Source: Jaltomata sinuosa (taxonomy: Eukaryota; Streptophyta; Magnoliopsida; Solanales; Solanaceae). From it: DNA of 64,000 bases. Location: NCBI GenBank assembly GCA_003996215.1, contig QJPP01001915.1, positions 1 through 64,000 on the forward strand, in the 5' to 3' direction. Below are positions 46,010-57,873 of this stretch, in pieces (position 1 is the stretch's first letter; each line of letters begins with the position of its first letter). A model generated the notes under the pieces. The model was not told the origin of the DNA and searched no databases. It was given only the letters and a program-made list of their open reading frames with translations. The position numbers and the translations under genes were made by a program.

Positions 46010-49000
46010 TGTAATGACCCTTCTGGTCATTTACGCGTGTTCGCCTTTCTTGTACCATTAGAGCTTGCCTGTAGCAGCCCCAAGTCATTCATGGCTTGCT
46101 GGGACCGGTAGTTTGGTGCCTGGGCCATTTGTTTGGTCTTTTTGGCCGTTCCTTATTTTAGAGCTTTAGGCTTTCAAAATGATTGACTTTAGTCAACATT
46201 CCTGGTAAACGTGTTCAAAATCAAATTCCGACAGTTTTGTTAGCTCTGGAGCATAGACTTTGGTCTAGAAGGACCTTTGATCAGGATCTGGGAGCTTTTC
46301 AGCTTGAAATTCTCTCTCATTCTGTATTTTCAGGGCAGTTGGGCTTGTTTGGTTGACTTCGGTCAACATTTGGAGAAGACGGCCTCGGATGGAAATTCTG
46401 TCAGCGCCATTAGCTCTGGAATGTCGAGTTTAGGCTAGAGGGACCATTGGTTTGGGTCCCAAGGCTTCCGGACTTGATTTTGGCTATTGAGTTCCGTTTT
46501 GGAAATAGTTGGCTAAAGGTTGATTTTGGGCGTGGGGCCTACTTTTATTAAATCGACCTCCGATGGGAGTTTTGTCAATTCCATTAGATCTAAAATGCCA
46601 TTTCTAGTCGAATAGCTCTGGTCGTTTGTGTTCCCGGGACCCCGGATGTGATCCAGGGGACCCAAAGTGTGAAAAATCTGCCCTTGACAGCTGGTTTCTG
46701 TCATGATCCTTTTTGTTCATCGCGTTCACGGAGGGGAAGCCGCGTTCGCGAAGGGTAACTTTTAGCCACCCCAAGTTTGTTCTTCGTGTTCGCGGGCCTT
46801 GGCCGCGTTCACAAAGGGAATTTAGCCAGCCTCCCTTTTTGCTCTTCGCGAAGGCGACGCCTTGGCCGCGTTCACGAAGGCCAAGGCAGTCAGCCTTATA
46901 TTGACTTTCTTTCTTTCTTCTCCATTTCCCAAATTAAAACAAGTCTGATCCTCCATTGACAAGATCTCCCAAAAACACGTTATTTCACCATTATTGATCC
47001 CTACTGATTGGAGAGTATTATTTGACGATCCTAGCTCATTTTTGGACTTCTAAAGAGGGTAAGTAACTTGTTTAATTCCTGTTTTCTCCATTTAATTTCT
47101 CTTAAATTCCTTAAATGGGTGGGCTATTTTGGAGCCCCATTTCATGTCCATTTTTGCTCAAATTTTGAGCATGCACTCTCGGGATGTTAAGGAACACGTG
47201 TGGGTTTTTCATTTCTGGTTTCGAGTTACGGGGCCCACAGGCCCGTTTGTGACCCGAATTTTGACCCGGTTATGTTTATGGCATTATGGATATCTTGTTT
47301 TGACATGTAGATTATTGTATTGATAGTGGTTTTGCAAATTGGAGCTTCCCGGAGTAGTTCGAGCCTGGATAGCGTCGTCCCCGCAGTTTTTCGTCGGACG
47401 ATAGGTAGGTTATGACTTTCCCTACCTAGACTCTGCGTATATAGGCTATAACTGCATTAATTAGCATCCATGGTTGGGTTGTTATAGGTTGGTATCCCAG
47501 ACCTTTTCTACCTTTTCTGTCCGTTTATTTCATACGTTGTTTGTAGTATTCGCGTAGTACTGTATATTACCCTTGTGGTCCTGTGTTTATTTGGAAATAT
47601 CTGCGAGTCCCGAACATAGATATATCCTTTTAGGCTTATTATGTCTGCTGAGTAGCTATTGGGCCTGTGCAGGGATGATAGGAAATATTTCTGAGCCGCT
47701 GGGTTAATTTATATTTGTGTGCGAGCATATCATCCATGAAAAAGGTTTTTCCCTACATGTTTTACTAAGGATTTGGCTTTGGGCCTACTATAAAGGATTT
47801 TCTAAACTTTGCATGGCCTCGAGGGCCCCTTTTTAGTAAATGGATTTTTGAAAGGACCTTGAAACTGGCTTCTATGAAATCTCTCAGAGTAGAGAGGGTA
47901 TATCGACGATTTGACTTATGGTTCTCATTCTGATACTAGGCTCAGCTGGATCGTAGCACTAGATATTGTTTTCCATGGATTTAGACCCGGATACGAGTCG
48001 GGCACCCTGTTTAGGGATTTTGATACTTTATTTCTATTTTAGGCTCGGATACACTCCGGGCACCCTCGATGAGGGCTATTGAGATATGATTACTTATTTA
48101 GACCCGAATACACTTTGGGCACCCTTTTTAAGGGTTATTGATACTTGACTACTACTTTAGACCTGGGTATACTTCGGGCACCCTTGATGGGGATTATTGA
48201 GATTACTACTACTGATTTAGACTCGGATTGAATTTGAGCACGTACTACGAGATCCTGATAGTTGAGATATGTTGAGGTTAGAGTGTAGTATGTGGTCTAC
48301 AAGTAGACCTCCATGGACCCTGTCATTTCATACCAACTGCTATGAGCAAAAGGGTGACTAGGGGTATGGGTTTACGATGGAGTAGATGTACTCGGGAGAA
48401 GTCCTTCCATGGATCCTGCCTTTATTGGACCTTTAGGGCACCAGACGGGGTAACATACTAACACTGCGGTCACACTTGGTTCCAGATTCATCATTATCAT
48501 CATCATGCATATTTTACCCGAATTCCACCCATGTTTGCTGTGTATTTAGTGTACTCTCCGATTGTATGGGCGGCCTGAGGGTTGTTTTTACTTAATTGTG
48601 TTCCTCGATTGTATGGGCGGCCGTTGGGACTGTAGGTAGATTATATTATTCCTATCAGCTTATAGAGGTTGTTTTAGCCCTTGGTTATTGTGGATTGGTA
48701 AGTTTTAGCCTGTTGAGGCTCTGAGTGTTTGGTCTTGAGTATTGAGGGGCTAGAGAGTCCTACTTTATCAAGGCACTTAGGTGCGGCCTTCAGGGCGGTT
48801 TGTGGGTTTTGATTCCTCTGTTCCTTATCTTGACTCTGAGTAGTGGCTATCGGTTATGGTGGTTTAGTTATTCCATTTTAGGGTTGTATTTGTGAGATTG
48901 ATCCTGATTGATGCCTACCTTGATAGTTGTGTTTAAAGCATGTTTCCGTTATTCTATGCCTTCTAGTTGATTATGTTGGATTGCCTTCCTTCTTTATATT

Positions 49001-49750
49001 TTTTTACTTGAGGTTACCAGTATACCGCCATGTTTTCTAAACTCTCTGCTTTTATATACTATTGTTGCAAGGATTCCAGGTGCGTTCTTCTTTCCTACCC
49101 CTGCGTTTCTGTGTGTATTTGTTTTCTGTGCTAGCATTGTTTGTTATTACTCTTGGTTGCCTGTTCTCTGTGCTAGCTCCTTGTGCTTCCTATATTGTTT
49201 TCTGTGACCATTTCCTTGCTATCTGCTACTTACTATTTTTATATCCTATATTCGCTTAGTCAGCTGATGATGCTTACTGAGTACCCGTTGTCTTGGTGCT
49301 CATACTATACTTTTGCATCTTTCTGGTGCAGATATTAGGTTTGCTTTCGCCGTTGATCGCATTGGAGACTCGTGAAGCTTTTGGGAGATTCAAGACTAGG
49401 GTGGGCGCCTGACGGTCGGGGCTTGTCTACATCTCATCTTTTGTACTGTTACTCCTTGTACTTTTGGAGACAGATTTATATTGTATTTTGTTACTTCTAG
49501 CACTTGTATTCCATTAGAAGTTTCTGTACTATCGATACCAAGTCTTGGGGTTGGTGTTGTATAATTTTTAATTATTTCGAGTTGTTGCTTCCGCGTTGTC
49601 TTATCTTTATATTCTGCTTTCGCTTACTTTCGTTCATTGTGCGTATTGGTTAGGTGGTAGCCCGTTACTAACCGTTCCAGGATATGGGAATTGGTTCGCT
49701 TACTGGGGGGTTGTAGGTGCCATCATGACCTGAGATATCGGGTCGTGACA
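46010..49750 (+). repeat. element A 3' LTR
   Basis: Colinear with the 5' LTR from TGTAATGACCCTTCTGGTCA to GATATCGGGTCGTGACA. It carries the same TTCGCG cluster (46725-46890) and the same 63-bp block (47970-48250). Differences from the 5' LTR are mostly C/T and G/A. Confidence 0.93.
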
Positions 49751-49755
49751 GAATG

Positions 49756-49787
49756 GTTTACCCATAACGGTGGACCTGGTTGTTACA
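49756..49787 (-). repeat. element E 5' LTR, terminal 32 bp
   Basis: GTTTACCCATAACGG followed by GGACCTGGTTGTTACA corresponds to the last bases of the 3' LTR at 31010-31041. It ends at 49787, immediately before the ATCCA duplication. Confidence 0.9.
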
Positions 49788-49916
49788 ATCCACCTCACTT
49801 ATTTTGAAAGCCCTATCATAACAAAATCCTAGCCTATGGATTTCCCAAAACCTCTCCCAACTAGCATCATCGGGGAACCTATCGTAGGGATACTCAGGTA
49901 CTTGTTCATCAGTCAT
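49788..49916 (-). pseudogene. putative plant transposon protein ORF, 5' part
   Basis: Minus-strand frame starting MTDEQVPEYPYDRFPDDASW at 49916 and continuing FWEIHRLGFCYDRAFKISE to the insertion point of element E. The other side of E (28863 downwards) continues in the same frame once the 5-bp duplication is counted once, though that frame then diverges from the long open one. This ties the two halves to one disrupted ORF. Confidence 0.65.
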
Positions 49917-50860
49917 TGAGTATGTTGACCTTTAGTATGGAAAATGGTGGGATTAGAACTCGCAAAAGCATAAGGAAGGGTAATTTAATTGGAAAACTTT
50001 CAATGTAAGTAGGCCTGAGAGGCTACTGTTTTTCGATTTTCTGCTAAAGCGGACAATCATCCGCTATAGTGGGACCGCTATAACAGCGAGAATTTCTCTG
50101 CTATAGCAGGACCGCTATAGCAAGTGTGTTCCGCTATAGCAATCTTCATCATCCCAGAACTTCAAGGGGTGCATCAATGGCGCCCCTTGACCCAAAAACT
50201 CCATTTTTAACATTCCAAGTCCAGATCAGTGTTCCTAAAGTGCCCTAGCACTGTTTTATGCAAAAATTTGGGCATTATAACCCCTAAGTTTTGACTAAAT
50301 CACAAATTTTTCTCCAAGAAAAACCCTTCACCTCCCCCACCATTTTGTGCTCATTTCTAGCTAAAAGTTACATAATTCTTACGCCCAGAACGCTGTGGAG
50401 GCATTGTAAACGTAAGGGGAGCACCCACGCTTCAGAATTTTGACAAAAATCCAACCTATATTGAAATTCAAAAACCAACTATAATATTTACCCAAATTTA
50501 CTATTTTCTATCAAAATCTAGCCTATAAACATGGAATGAAGCAGGAGAGTAAGTGGGTATGATTTTTACCTGAAGTTTTCAACGTCGAGAGCAGAGTGAT
50601 CGGGAGAAAGGAGGTATTTTTGATGACAATAGAGGAGAATGGGAATAAACCCATTTCTCCCCTATTTCAACTATTTCAAACCATTATAGTGGTACCGCTA
50701 TGGCAGTATAATATCTGCTATAACAGACGGCAGGGCAACTTGGGAATGGAAAGGTTTCTCTCGAGTCCTTTAAAATTCTTTCACTCTGATGTTCTACGAG
50801 GACCCAAATTTCTTGGTTACTCGGGGGATGTTACTTTTAAATTCTTTTAGATAGCTCAGG
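49917..50860 (-). other. 5' flank of the plant transposon ORF
   Basis: No long reading frame. A possible splice donor (AACTTCAG|GTAAAAATC) lies on the minus strand near 50570-50585. Several CCGCTATAGC-type words occur at 50050-50145 and 50690-50730. It could be the leader and promoter of the interrupted ORF. Confidence 0.35.
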
Positions 50861-51060
50861 GGAGGACATTTTCCTCGTCAGAGTGGGATCATAATATTTT
50901 TACCTTGGGTCGAGTATGACTAAATAGAGGAAAGTTTGATAATTCACTTAGGATCGTAATTACGCTGTCAGGGTGGGACTGTGAGAGCCCTGGACTAGGT
51001 TTTTCTTCCTCTTTCTTACAGGATCATTTTGAGATAAATAATGGGTAAATTGGTTTCTGT
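50861..51060 (+). other. 3' end of an LTR-B element interior
   Basis: The last bases, ATAATGGGTAAATTGGTTTC followed by TGT, stand directly before the LTR start at 51061. They match the equivalent stretch before the 3' LTR of element E (GATGGGTAAATTGGTATCTGT, minus strand, 31042-31065). The LTR-B at 51061 is therefore a 3' LTR whose internal region is mostly lost. Confidence 0.6.
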
Positions 51061-53249
51061 TGTAATGACCTGATCCGTCATTATCTTAGAAATCACCGTA
51101 TCACGGATTTCAGGAGCGATTAAAATACATTTTGATTTAAGTGGGGTTGATGTGATGGAAAATTTAGATTTTTGGAAATTGATCTGGGCTGATGTCACTC
51201 TGCTATAACGGTAGTTATTCTGCTATAGCATCGCTGCTATAGCAGTCAACCATCCGCTATAGCAGTATGGCAGAAAACAAAAGCTAAATTACGCGACTTT
51301 TATAAAAAACTTCTCCTCCTCAGTTAGAAAACATACGAGGGTTACTTCAAAAACTCTCTTAGGCTGATTCAAGGCTTGGGATCCATAAGAAGGAGAGGTC
51401 CCATCTAAAAAGATGTGAAACCATAGATTTTGGGCTTGTCATCCATCAGAAAGTGCCTTCACGGAGCCAGAATATGCGTTGTGCAACTGCTTGGCATCTA
51501 GGTAGGCTAGGTTCTTCCATTGAGTAGACATAAACCTATTTGTATTTTATATTATCGTTATAGAATGAAAGTAGAATTCATGTATAGACCTTCGGACATG
51601 GAGTTTGGAGGATTATTGTTTGGTATGGTTGATTTATTAGGGAGAAAATCATAGGGTTGAGGTTATGTGTTGTCATTTTTGGGTTGTTTATATTCATTAT
51701 ATGGTGGTTGATGCTAGAAACTGAGAACTAGGTTGCGGGGAAGGTTTGGGGAACCGAAAATGCTATGGGTAAATAATTGACTAGTCATTGATGGCTTTGG
51801 GAATAATTCGATATAAAATAAATAGGATAAACAAGAATGTTTGAAGCACCCATGTTAGGAGATGTCCCCCCTCCCCACCATGTTAAGTTGTCCAAAAAAG
51901 AGGGTTCATAAATTGATGTGTTAGATGAATACATGCCTAGGGAGTGAACCGAGACTGAGTTCCTGGATAAGAATTCAAGGTTAGGGTTGTGAACCGGATT
52001 GTTGGGTAGGTGATGGATATTATTTTTTTCCAAATACAATATGTGTTCATGTACTATTGCTTAGTATTGTATGAGGTTGCATGCATAGGGAATAGAATTA
52101 TGAATGTCTAGCTATCCTGTGTCAATTATGTGAAATGAACTTGGTGTGGTTGCTTATTGGTTTACAAGTGTCATGTTGTTCATTAATTATTGAATTTTTA
52201 GATTGTGTGTGATATTCGGTTGGCTCGGGTACTACGCCTGGTACAGGTTACATATTGGTTGGCTCGGGTACCATGCCTGGTATGGGATACTAGTGGTTGG
52301 CTCAGGTACCATGACTAGTACAGGTTCTATATTGGTTGGCTTGGGTACCACACCTGGTACGGGTTTAATTATGCATTATTGACTGTGTTTGTTGATGGTT
52401 CCACGAGTGGACTGGTCTGATTGTTAAATCTTTGATGGATTATATTGGTACTTGAGAGGCCAGGTTGTTATACTTAAATGTGGGATTAGTCCTTGGGTGG
52501 ACCGGGTATTGTATGTTAACACTTAGTGTTGGTCTAGGGATCTGTAGTTGGTCCGGGTAATGTAAGGAGGGTAATTATCTTGGTTATTTGTTCATTGTTA
52601 AATGATGGTTAAACCTATGTCATGGGGTGAGTAAGACTGGGAGTCTGGGGCTGTATAGCTGGCTGTTGTTATCGGTTAGGTATTGTACTAGGGGTCTCTG
52701 GGGCAGTCCGATACTTGTAGGTAGTGGTATGACTATATGTGGCCAGTCCTTAAGTAGGGGGAGGGTTTTTTACTTCTTGTTATTGAATCATAGTGATGGA
52801 CTTGACTAGTGTAGTGGTAGTCCGAGTCCGGACATAGTTATCGAACTAAAGTTAAGGTGACTTGGGAAGTCTAGGTGGTAAGTGAGACTTGAGAAGTCTA
52901 GGTGGTAAGTGAGACTTGGGAAGTCTAGGTGGCAAATGTGACTTGGGAAGTCGTAGGTGTTGGGTGTAGAGTCTACGAGTGGTAGAGTTGGCAGCAAAAC
53001 GGGATAGAAAGGTTGGGGGACGGAAGAATAAGCCCATAGAAGTTAAGGTTATGGTGGTAAGGATGGATGTTGAAGGACTGGATTATTATAACTCATTTCA
53101 TGTTTTTCTCTTGTTTTCCTTATATGATGGTATGTAGTGGATTTGGGTCAACTGATGATGCCTACCAATACGTGTGTTTTGTATTGATACTATCCTTGCT
53201 ATACCTTTTTGAGTATAATCTGGTTGTAGAGTCAGTGATGTTTCATTGG
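51061..53249 (+). repeat. LTR-B (3' LTR), left part, split by element D
   Basis: Starts TGTAATGACCTGATCCGTCA. It contains CCGCTATAGC palindromes (51190-51270), the GGTTGGCTCGGGTACCA minisatellite (52220-52365) and a 31-bp minisatellite with GACTTGGGAAGTCTAGGTGG (52855-52960). It is colinear with the minus-strand copy 17218-19288. The sequence resumes at 62594 after element D; the total without D is about 2.5 kb. Confidence 0.9.
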
Positions 53250-53254
53250 TACAT

Positions 53255-53560
53255 TATCGCGCCTCATTTTTATCACGAAAAGCGGGATTCGATGTGACAA
53301 CTCTTTTTAGGATAAAAAGCGTGAAGAGTTGCCACCTAACAAATTTAAGGTGCATTAGGGCACCATTCTAACTAACTACGACTAAATTAATTTAAGATCT
53401 ACGTCACCAGAAATCGGGTAAGGGTTCAAGTTACCTCGAAAGGAAGATGTTAGGCACCTTTCGAGGTCCACAAATGTGGGTCCCTACCGGATTCATTATT
53501 ATGTGGGAGGTTCATGATAAACAAAAGGTCGATGAATTTTATTAGATAAAAAATGATTAG
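53255..53560 (+). repeat. left inverted end of element D
   Basis: Shares with the reverse complement of the right end: ATTCGATGTGACAACTCTTT, TTAGGATAAAAAG, GCCACCTAAC, TTAGGGCACCAT, GGGTCCCTACCGGATTCATT and CATGATAAAC. A PBS-like word, TGGCAACTC on the complement (53326-53334), sits 71 bp from the tip. Confidence 0.9.
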
Positions 53561-56500
53561 GTGGTAAAGCAAGTAAAACTTTATTTTTAAAATAAGTGAT
53601 TAAATCAAAGTAATTATTAAAATCTAGATGAGATGATTGCACATAAAAATTACAAATAAATAAGTAAATAAGAAGAAACAGATAAGTGAGAAAACAGAAT
53701 TGACACAACGATATAGAGAAAAAGGCCTAATTACTAGGTGACTTAATTAACTACCTAGGCATTTAATAACATAAGGAATTAATAAACTTACAAAATCCAT
53801 ACGTTGGAGAGTAATCGGTCAAACTCGTGCGAAGTCGTAAGAGACCTCTTAGTCAAAGTGCAATGACTATCGAGCTATAAGTGTATCATGTAGATCACTC
53901 CCGACGTAGGAGGAAAACAAATTGGGGGAGGAGGATTTTTTTAGCCTAAAGGATCATCTCATGCAACATAAATTAATACTTCACAATCCACTTAAGGATT
54001 GCTCGTATTAATCAGCGAGCACATACTATCATTTCCGACTACCCGCCTAGGTTGGTTATTAAAATTTTTGTTAGCCTAAGAGCGCACTAAACAAATAAAA
54101 AATATTAACGCGTCTTAATATGCTTGCCGAACTCTGGAAGGGTTTTACCACCTTCTTGATTGACTATATTTGAGTCTTTGGAGTACTTTAGGATTATATT
54201 CCGCGTCTCAACTTAATTTCCAAGAGGCATTGGACTGCTATTTTGGATATGAGTCTAGACGGATAAAACCCTAGATTTATTAATTAGACTCAGAATTAGC
54301 GTCAAACAAAATATATAAAGGACTTTTAAGCAAGTAGCACATAATGATCTCGAATAGGCCTCTTATTTAATTAAAAATAATTAAGTGATTAACACAATCC
54401 ACATAATTAGCACCTCTATATAGTTAAACTTATGAGCATAATTTCTAATGGCTAAGACATGCAAAAATTGGTTAAATCTTATTAAGAGAACATTTAATTA
54501 CTTTAAAAATATGCTGGAATTATTTGGACCTACAACCATGATAGCTAAATAGATATGCCAAAACTAGTATGAACTCATGAACATAATTTTTAATTTAACA
54601 TGCTGAGACCGATTTAATCCTAAAGACATGATAATTAGCGAGAAAACACTCAAAAGTTGACATTTTTATTAAACTTCAAAACACAATTTCTAATGACAAA
54701 GATGCAGAAAATTTATTATTCCTACAGTCTGAAAAAAACAAATTCAATCCTATCAATAGAATAAACAGTTTTGTCAATATACTGAGGTTGTTTTTAACAT
54801 GATGTCTAATTACATTATGCTGAAGCTAAATTAAATTTATAGACAAGATTGCTAATTTAACATGCTCAAGCTGATTTCGAATCTTATAGGTAGGTTATCT
54901 AGTTATTTAATGCCGAAAATAGGTTTTGAGTCCTATAGGCATGATAACTAATTAAATTAGATGCATAAACTAAATTTTGAATCCTAAGGGCATGGTAACT
55001 AATTATTTTGAATGCTGAAACTGATTTTAAAACCTGTAATGTGGTAAATAATTTATTTTAAAAATGCTGAAACTGATTTTAAAACTCATGACATGGTAAC
55101 TAATTTTATTTTAAATTTCTAAAAAAACTGATTTTGAAATCCGAAATGTGATTTTTAACAAACGAAATTAATACAACTCCTATAAGCATAATTTCTAACA
55201 AAGAAATTAATGCAAATTCTATAGGCATGATTTCTACTGTTTTGAATGCTGAAACTGATTTTTATCCCATACATGGTTTCTAAAAAATTAATACAAATCC
55301 TATAGGCAGGTTATCTAACAACCAAAATTAATATAAATCTTATAAGCGTGGTTTTTATGAATGGAAATACGTAGCACATAGTTTGCCCCACCCCAGTAGC
55401 AGTCCCCTAAATATTTTATTTATTATCAAAGTTTATACAATAATTATTACAGACCCAAATGAATGAATGAATGAGAAAGGAAATAAGGAGAAAACAAAAA
55501 GAATCCAAATCTTTGGAAACTCCCAAATCCCGAGCAACTTTTTATTGCGCAACTCATCTTCTAATAGAAACCTGTCAAAATTATAGACATAGGGTTCGGA
55601 GAATCCTAGCACAACCCATAAAATTTCCCCTTGACATGTCAGAGTTCCTGAGGATCTCGAGGATCCTAGGCAGTGCTTATGTCAGGGAAATGGGATATGT
55701 TAGGGCCTCCATACCCCACCAAATACCATGAAACAAGCCAAAATAGAGCCAAACATAATCATATGAACCAACAACTGCCAACGTAAGGCAACACTAACTA
55801 GTTTCCTACTTAACAAATTCAATGCAAAAACTAAACAAACAGAAAATAAATTCTAAGTTTACATCCTATAGACATGATTCTATAACGACTCACAACTTTG
55901 ATACAGTGACATAAACACATCACAGAACAATCATGGATAAATACAGATGGATGCATATTCTAAACTAAAGGTAAACATGCATATGAATTGAAATCTAAAT
56001 TGATAGAAAACTAATCAGTTATCCGCAAATAACAAGAAAATACTCAAAGTCTTCACACTTCGCAATCAGTCCACTTATAAGCCAAGAAAAGAAGTTCTTA
56101 AGAATATGAGAGTAGTAGTGTGTGAAGTATGATCAAACTATGAAAAGAGAGGACTACTTATATAGTGGAATAAAAGTCTGCTCGTAAAGGAGAAGGCATA
56201 AATTAGGGGGGTCAATCAAAAAAGAAATCTTTTCCTTAATCACATATGAAATCAATCAGTCCTCAAACTTACCATAATGAAAAGAATGACCAGAATAAAG
56301 AAAACCAAATAAAAGAAAATTATTACTTTAATTAACACACAGAGTCAATTATCATGTTAGATAGATTTGACTTTACCATAAATAAACAAGTAACAAAGCT
56401 GTCCATACCAAAAAGAACTTTCCCCAAAATTAAGTAATCGAATCAATTAAGGAGAAAACAGAATGACCAGAACAAAGAAAACCAAATAAAGAAAAATCAT

Positions 56501-57200
56501 TACCTTAATTAACACACAGAGTCAATTATCATGTTAAATAGATTTGACTTTACCATAAATAAATAAGTAACAAAGCTGTCCATACCAAAAAAATCTTTCC
56601 CTAAAATTAAGTAACCCAATCAATTAAGGAGCAAACAGTTCAACATTTTATCATAATTAACCAGGTACTAAGTTGTTTTTAGTCCATAAAAGGAAAAAAA
56701 ATCAATCACAGGGACGAATAATCAATTGCACATCTAATTCTTACCAAGAATAAATAAGTATCAATACTGTTACAATTCAAATAAGGCAACAAAGTTCAAT
56801 CAAAGGTATGTTGATATGTTAAAAATAATCAGAATGGATCAAAATATATTAAAACAAATTGCACCCAAGGCTGTCTAGATTTGATTTCTAGTAAGGAAAT
56901 AGGCAGCCAAATTAAAGTCATCAAATTTGCAAGAATACACAAGTATCAAGGCAATCTCGCTCATACGAGAAAAGGAAAACATAAATCATGCTTAGACTGA
57001 TCAATTACGACCGACAATAATCAAATAATGAGAATAACGTTTCTCTAATCACATAATCAATCAAGTAACTGAATCATGGTAATTATTCTACTCTCATGAT
57101 CACAAACAGACCATATAAGACTTTCTTAGAATAGAGAATAACTTTCCAGATCATGAACACAAACTACATTCCCACAACTAGTAGACAAGATGTGGATTAA
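53561..57200 (+). other. non-coding left arm of element D
   Basis: AT-rich, with no recognisable frame. Variants of CTATAGGCATGATAACTAAT and GCTGAAACTGATTTT recur irregularly from about 54480 to 55350. The word ATTACAGACCCAAATGAATG (55450) resembles long LTRs of Tat elements as I remember them. A tandem duplication at 56285-56636 is listed separately. It probably is, or contains, the 5' LTR. Confidence 0.45.
56285..56636. repeat. two tandem copies of a 176-bp unit
   Basis: GAATGACCAGAA starts at 56285 and again at 56461. Both copies run through CACACAGAGTCAATTATCAT and AACAAAGCTGTCCATACC to AATCAATTAAGGAG, differing at scattered sites. Confidence 0.92.
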
Positions 57201-57299
57201 CATGTATAATGCATTGGGACAACATAAGGATAGTGAGCAAAGGCAGGATGACCTACAAATTTGACTTAGAGCGTAAAGACAGTAATCAACAACATGCTT

Positions 57300-57873
57300 G
57301 GAAATCAGTTTCACCAACAGAGCAACATATATTCGAGTTTTTTTTCAAGAATTGGCTAGAAGTAAAAATTTGTAAGATACATGAGGATGATGCTGAGAAG
57401 ACTGCTTTCATTACACCTTGGGGGGTCTACTGTTACAAGTTTATGCCTTTCGGGTTAAAAAATGCTAGAGCTACATACATGAGGGCCATGAATACCATTT
57501 TTCATGATATGATCCATAAAGAAATCAAAGTTTGGATGATGTTATCATCAAATCCAAGAAGGGTTCGAGTCATTTGGATGATCTCGAGAAGTTCTTTAAT
57601 AGGTTACGGAAGTACAATCTGAAGCTGAACCCGGTGAAGTGTGCCTTTGGAGTCCCTGTGGGAAAGTTGTTGGGTTTCATCATCAGTCGTCGAGGTATAG
57701 AGTTGGACCTAACCAAAATCAAAGCCATCAAGGAGCTGCCGCCATCGAAATATAAGAAGGAGGTAATGAGTTTCTTGGGTCGCCTCAACTACATCAGTCA
57801 CTTCATAGCCCAATCTACTATCATATGTGAATCAATTTTCAAGTTGTTGAAAAAGAATGCTGCCATAAAATAG
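57300..57873 (+). pseudogene. element D reverse transcriptase, N-terminally deleted, catalytic motif broken
   Basis: Begins recognisably at KIHEDDAEKTAF, then ITPWGVYCYKFMPFGLKNAR and HDMIHKEIKV, where the frame breaks. The following frame starts with DDVIIKSKKGSSHL and continues through LKLNPVKCAFGVPVGKLLGF and SFLGRLNYISHF. In relatives the break point reads Val-Tyr-Val-Asp-Asp; here GTTTGGATGATG (about 57529-57540) lacks about four bases that would encode the Tyr-Val part. The fingers region upstream is absent, replaced by unrelated sequence. Confidence 0.88.

Larger units (their letters stand above)
38229..49750 (+). mobile_element. element A: Ty3 retroelement with 3.75-kb LTRs, TSD GAATG, LARD-like
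   Basis: 5' LTR 38229-42008 (3780 bp), 3' LTR 46010-49750 (3741 bp), interior only 4.0 kb. Both LTRs start TGTAATGACCCTTC and end GGGTCGTGA(T/C)A. GAATG is duplicated exactly at 38224-38228 and 49751-49755, inside the 5' LTR of element E. The interior holds a PBS, gag traces with a zinc knuckle, and then about 2.9 kb without recognisable pol. Very long LTRs around a coding-poor core are the hallmark of large retrotransposon derivatives (LARDs). Such a copy would depend on proteins of a relative. Confidence 0.93.
28864..49787 (-). mobile_element. element E: Tekay/Del-type chromovirus (Ty3), minus strand, TSD ATCCA
   Basis: 3' LTR 28864-31041 and 5' LTR 36081-38228 plus 49756-49787 (2178 and 2180 bp), both starting TGTAATG/TGTAACA and ending ATGACA on the minus strand. 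A 5-bp duplication ATCCA (28859-28863 and 49788-49792) flanks it. The interior (31042-36080) has, in order, gag, CCHC knuckle, protease, RT, RNase H, integrase and a chromodomain-like tail, the order typical of plant chromoviruses. The 5' LTR is split by element A. At least ten nonsense codons and one frameshift make it inactive. Confidence 0.95.

Noticed and set aside
57126..57317. Minus-strand 63-codon frame before the element D RT
   Set aside because: No motif; it overlaps the deletion junction that precedes RT coding on the other strand.
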